From positions 1-6,881 of the forward strand of contig CALLIQ010000570.1 of the NCBI GenBank assembly GCA_938008925.1: DNA of 6,881 nucleotides. Reading direction: 5' to 3'. How positions within the stretch are numbered: the first letter of the stretch is position 1; each line of letters opens with the position of its first letter. This DNA comes from an uncultured Acidimicrobiales bacterium (GTDB taxonomy: Bacteria; Actinomycetota; Acidimicrobiia; Acidimicrobiales; SZUA-35). The notes beneath the pieces are model-generated. The model was not told the DNA's origin. It worked only from the letters and a program-made list of their open reading frames with translations, and did not search any database. Both the position numbers and the translations under genes were made by a program. Below are positions 5,813 through 6,881 of this stretch, piece after piece.

Positions 5813-6378
5813 CCAAACCCCTCGTGGACACAGAAGGCCGCCAGGCGTTCCGTTTCGTCGTCGCCGCCCTACTCGGAGCGTTCTTCGGGTTGGCGACGGC
5901 GAACCCGAGCACGACGTTGAGCACGGTGTTCTTCGTCGGCGCTGCGGCGGCTGGACTCATCGCCGCCTCCCACACGGCCAAGGAGCTCACGGGGCCCGAC
6001 CGACTCGGTGGCATCGGAGCAAACCTGGCCGCGACCGGGGCGACCGTCTTCGGCGCTGCGGCGGTGCAGTCGGTGGGCCCCGGGTGGCCCGGGCTCTCGA
6101 TCGTCGTGGCCCCACTCGGCGGACTGGCGGCGGTGTGGTGGTTGGCTCACGACCGGTACGACGACAACCCTCGATGGCTCGTCAGCCTGATCGGTGCTGG
6201 CTTCGGCGGCTTCTTCGGGTTCACGTCAGTGTTGATCGCGGCGCTCAATCAACGCGACGAGGTGACCGCGATCCATCGACTCGGCTTCGCCGTCGCCGGG
6301 TTCGCCCTGTTCGCCTCCACCGCGATCACCGTTGTTGGTGCCGTCGGCTTTCTCCGGGCCGCCCGATCCGGACCCTGA
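5809..6378 (+). CDS. Hypothetical membrane protein with about six transmembrane segments
   Basis: A 189-residue integral membrane protein of unknown function. Hydrophobic Gly/Ala-rich segments fall at about residues 14-31, 37-54, 67-86, 95-113, 123-146 and 158-182. Short polar links between them include HTAKELTGPDR and AHDRYDDNPRW. The N-terminus is short and polar (MTKPLVDTEGRQ) and the C-terminus ends in RAARSGP. Internal similarity between the first and fifth segments (ALLGAFFGLAT and GAGFGGFFGFTS) hints at a three-plus-three duplication. No transporter, channel or enzyme motif is recognisable. I chose the ATG at 5809 because the open frame reaches back to 5662 only by crossing the end of the preceding gene in another frame. 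The start overlaps the stop of an eight-codon frame. It is probably cotranscribed with the 249-residue gene upstream, and it converges on the sugar kinase with 11 bp between stops. Confidence 0.8.
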   Translation: MTKPLVDTEGRQAFRFVVAALLGAFFGLATANPSTTLSTVFFVGAAAAGLIAASHTAKELTGPDRLGGIGANLAATGATVFGAAAVQSVGPGWPGLSIVVAPLGGLAAVWWLAHDRYDDNPRWLVSLIGAGFGGFFGFTSVLIAALNQRDEVTAIHRLGFAVAGFALFASTAITVVGAVGFLRAARSGP

Positions 6379-6388
6379 TTCGGCCCGG
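6354..6388. terminator. Inverted repeat across convergent stops, possible bidirectional terminator
   Basis: CCGGGCCG (6354-6361) and its exact reverse complement CGGCCCGG (6381-6388) flank a 19-base loop that contains the stop of the membrane-protein gene. The right arm ends immediately before the stop of the kinase gene. The stem is eight G:C pairs, symmetric, and would form in transcripts from either side. There is no T-tract, the loop is large and the left arm is coding, so termination is plausible but unproven. Confidence 0.4.
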
Positions 6389-6389
6389 C

Positions 6390-6881
6390 TCAGAACGGGA
6401 CGGTCAGCTCCGACCGGCGTGGGACGTCAGCGCCGGCACGCGAACACGTGATGGCCGCCGCCCCGACGGCACGGGACGCGATCACGGTCCACTCGTCAAC
6501 GGAGACCGTCGCCAAGGCGGCGACGTCACGGCGATCGAGCTCCCACAGCGACGCGAGGACGGTCGCGACAATCGTGTCGCCTGCACCGACGGTGTCGACG
6601 ATGTCGACGACCGGAGCTGGCGCGGTGGCTTCACCCTCGCTGGTGAGGATCGAGAGTCCGTCGGAACCGCGAGTGACGATGACCGCGGCGACCTGACCGG
6701 CGAGCAGTTCTTCGGCGCACGATTCGGGCGAACGGCCCGGCCAGATCCAGTCGAGATCCTCGTCTGACCCCTTGTAGATGTGGGTTCGGGCCAGCCAACG
6801 ATCGTGAAAGTGATCCCAACCGGCCCGGTCGTCGATGATCTGAGGCCGGATGTTCGGATCGAGCGACACGATGCCGTCATG
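6390..6881 (-). CDS. PfkB-family sugar kinase, fructokinase-like (C-terminal 163 residues; 5' end outside window)
   Basis: The C-terminal half of a ribokinase/PfkB-fold sugar kinase, which transfers phosphate from ATP to a sugar hydroxyl in the cytoplasm. The frame is open to the window edge and its first visible residues, HDGIVSLDPNIRP, are internal family sequence, so the gene is cut by the window and no start should be placed here. Visible hallmarks: DPNIRP (8-13), the KGSDEDLDWI segment (37-46), VTRGSDG (69-75) and the PfkB signature DTVGAGD (96-102), whose GAGD holds the catalytic Asp and anion hole. The ending, with TCSRAGAD (145-152) and SEL, resembles fructokinases. After GAGD the usual T-F-x-G is TIVA, a mild departure. 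About 160 residues are missing upstream. The exact sugar cannot be assigned. It converges with the membrane-protein gene. Confidence 0.9.
   Translation of the reverse strand, partial: HDGIVSLDPNIRPQIIDDRAGWDHFHDRWLARTHIYKGSDEDLDWIWPGRSPESCAEELLAGQVAAVIVTRGSDGLSILTSEGEATAPAPVVDIVDTVGAGDTIVATVLASLWELDRRDVAALATVSVDEWTVIASRAVGAAAITCSRAGADVPRRSELTVPF

Noticed and set aside
4956..6014. Long minus-strand open frame (352 codons) opposite the plus-strand pair
   Set aside because: Arg/Ala/Pro-rich antisense frame typical of high-GC DNA. The plus-strand frames give coherent beta-rich and membrane proteins.

Overview
This is a compact, GC-rich stretch of bacterial chromosome. Third positions are dominated by G and C, TCGA and CGATCG words are abundant, and clear Shine-Dalgarno sequences are rare. 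That style, the actinobacterial-type small protein and the LacI-sensor/GGDEF fusion suggest a high-GC actinobacterium, perhaps of the Acidimicrobiia (Ilumatobacter-like). The lineage is inferred from sequence style; no marker gene is present. I see no rRNA, tRNA, CRISPR array, transposase or phage gene.

Left two thirds (about 1-4587), all read on the minus strand. In order of transcription: a 765-residue cytoplasmic diguanylate cyclase with a LacI-type sugar-sensor domain but no DNA-binding domain (4587-2290); a 50-residue acidic small protein (2239-2087); a Nudix hydrolase with the CoA-pyrophosphatase (UPF0035) signature (to 1357); and a YcaQ/AlkX-type DNA glycosylase with its catalytic QxD motif (1324-122). 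A possible further reading frame leaves the window at base 1. The gaps are 50 bp or less, so the four genes could be one transcript. The last two both deal with damaged or unwanted nucleotide chemistry: Nudix clean-up and interstrand-crosslink unhooking.

Middle (4588-5018): a 431-bp divergent intergenic region, the only sizeable non-coding stretch. It holds a perfect 8-bp inverted repeat, several shorter dyads, a possible 22-codon leader frame whose stop overlaps the cyclase start, and a potential stem-loop just before the plus-strand unit.

Right third: two plus-strand genes of unknown function, a 249-residue tryptophan-rich soluble protein (5019-5768) and a 189-residue protein with about six membrane segments (5809-6378). 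They are close enough to be one operon. Between them, the bases around the second gene's start are duplicated and create an eight-codon frame that ends in an ATGA overlap. They converge on the C-terminal part of a PfkB-family sugar kinase (fructokinase-like) on the minus strand, whose 5' part lies beyond the window. A GC-rich inverted repeat brackets the two converging stop codons.

The most unusual items are the HTH-less LacI-sensor diguanylate cyclase with a degenerate product-inhibition site, its structured divergent region, and the unknown gene pair opposite it. A sugar kinase on one side and a sugar-type sensor on the other make a carbohydrate-to-c-di-GMP link an attractive but unproven idea.
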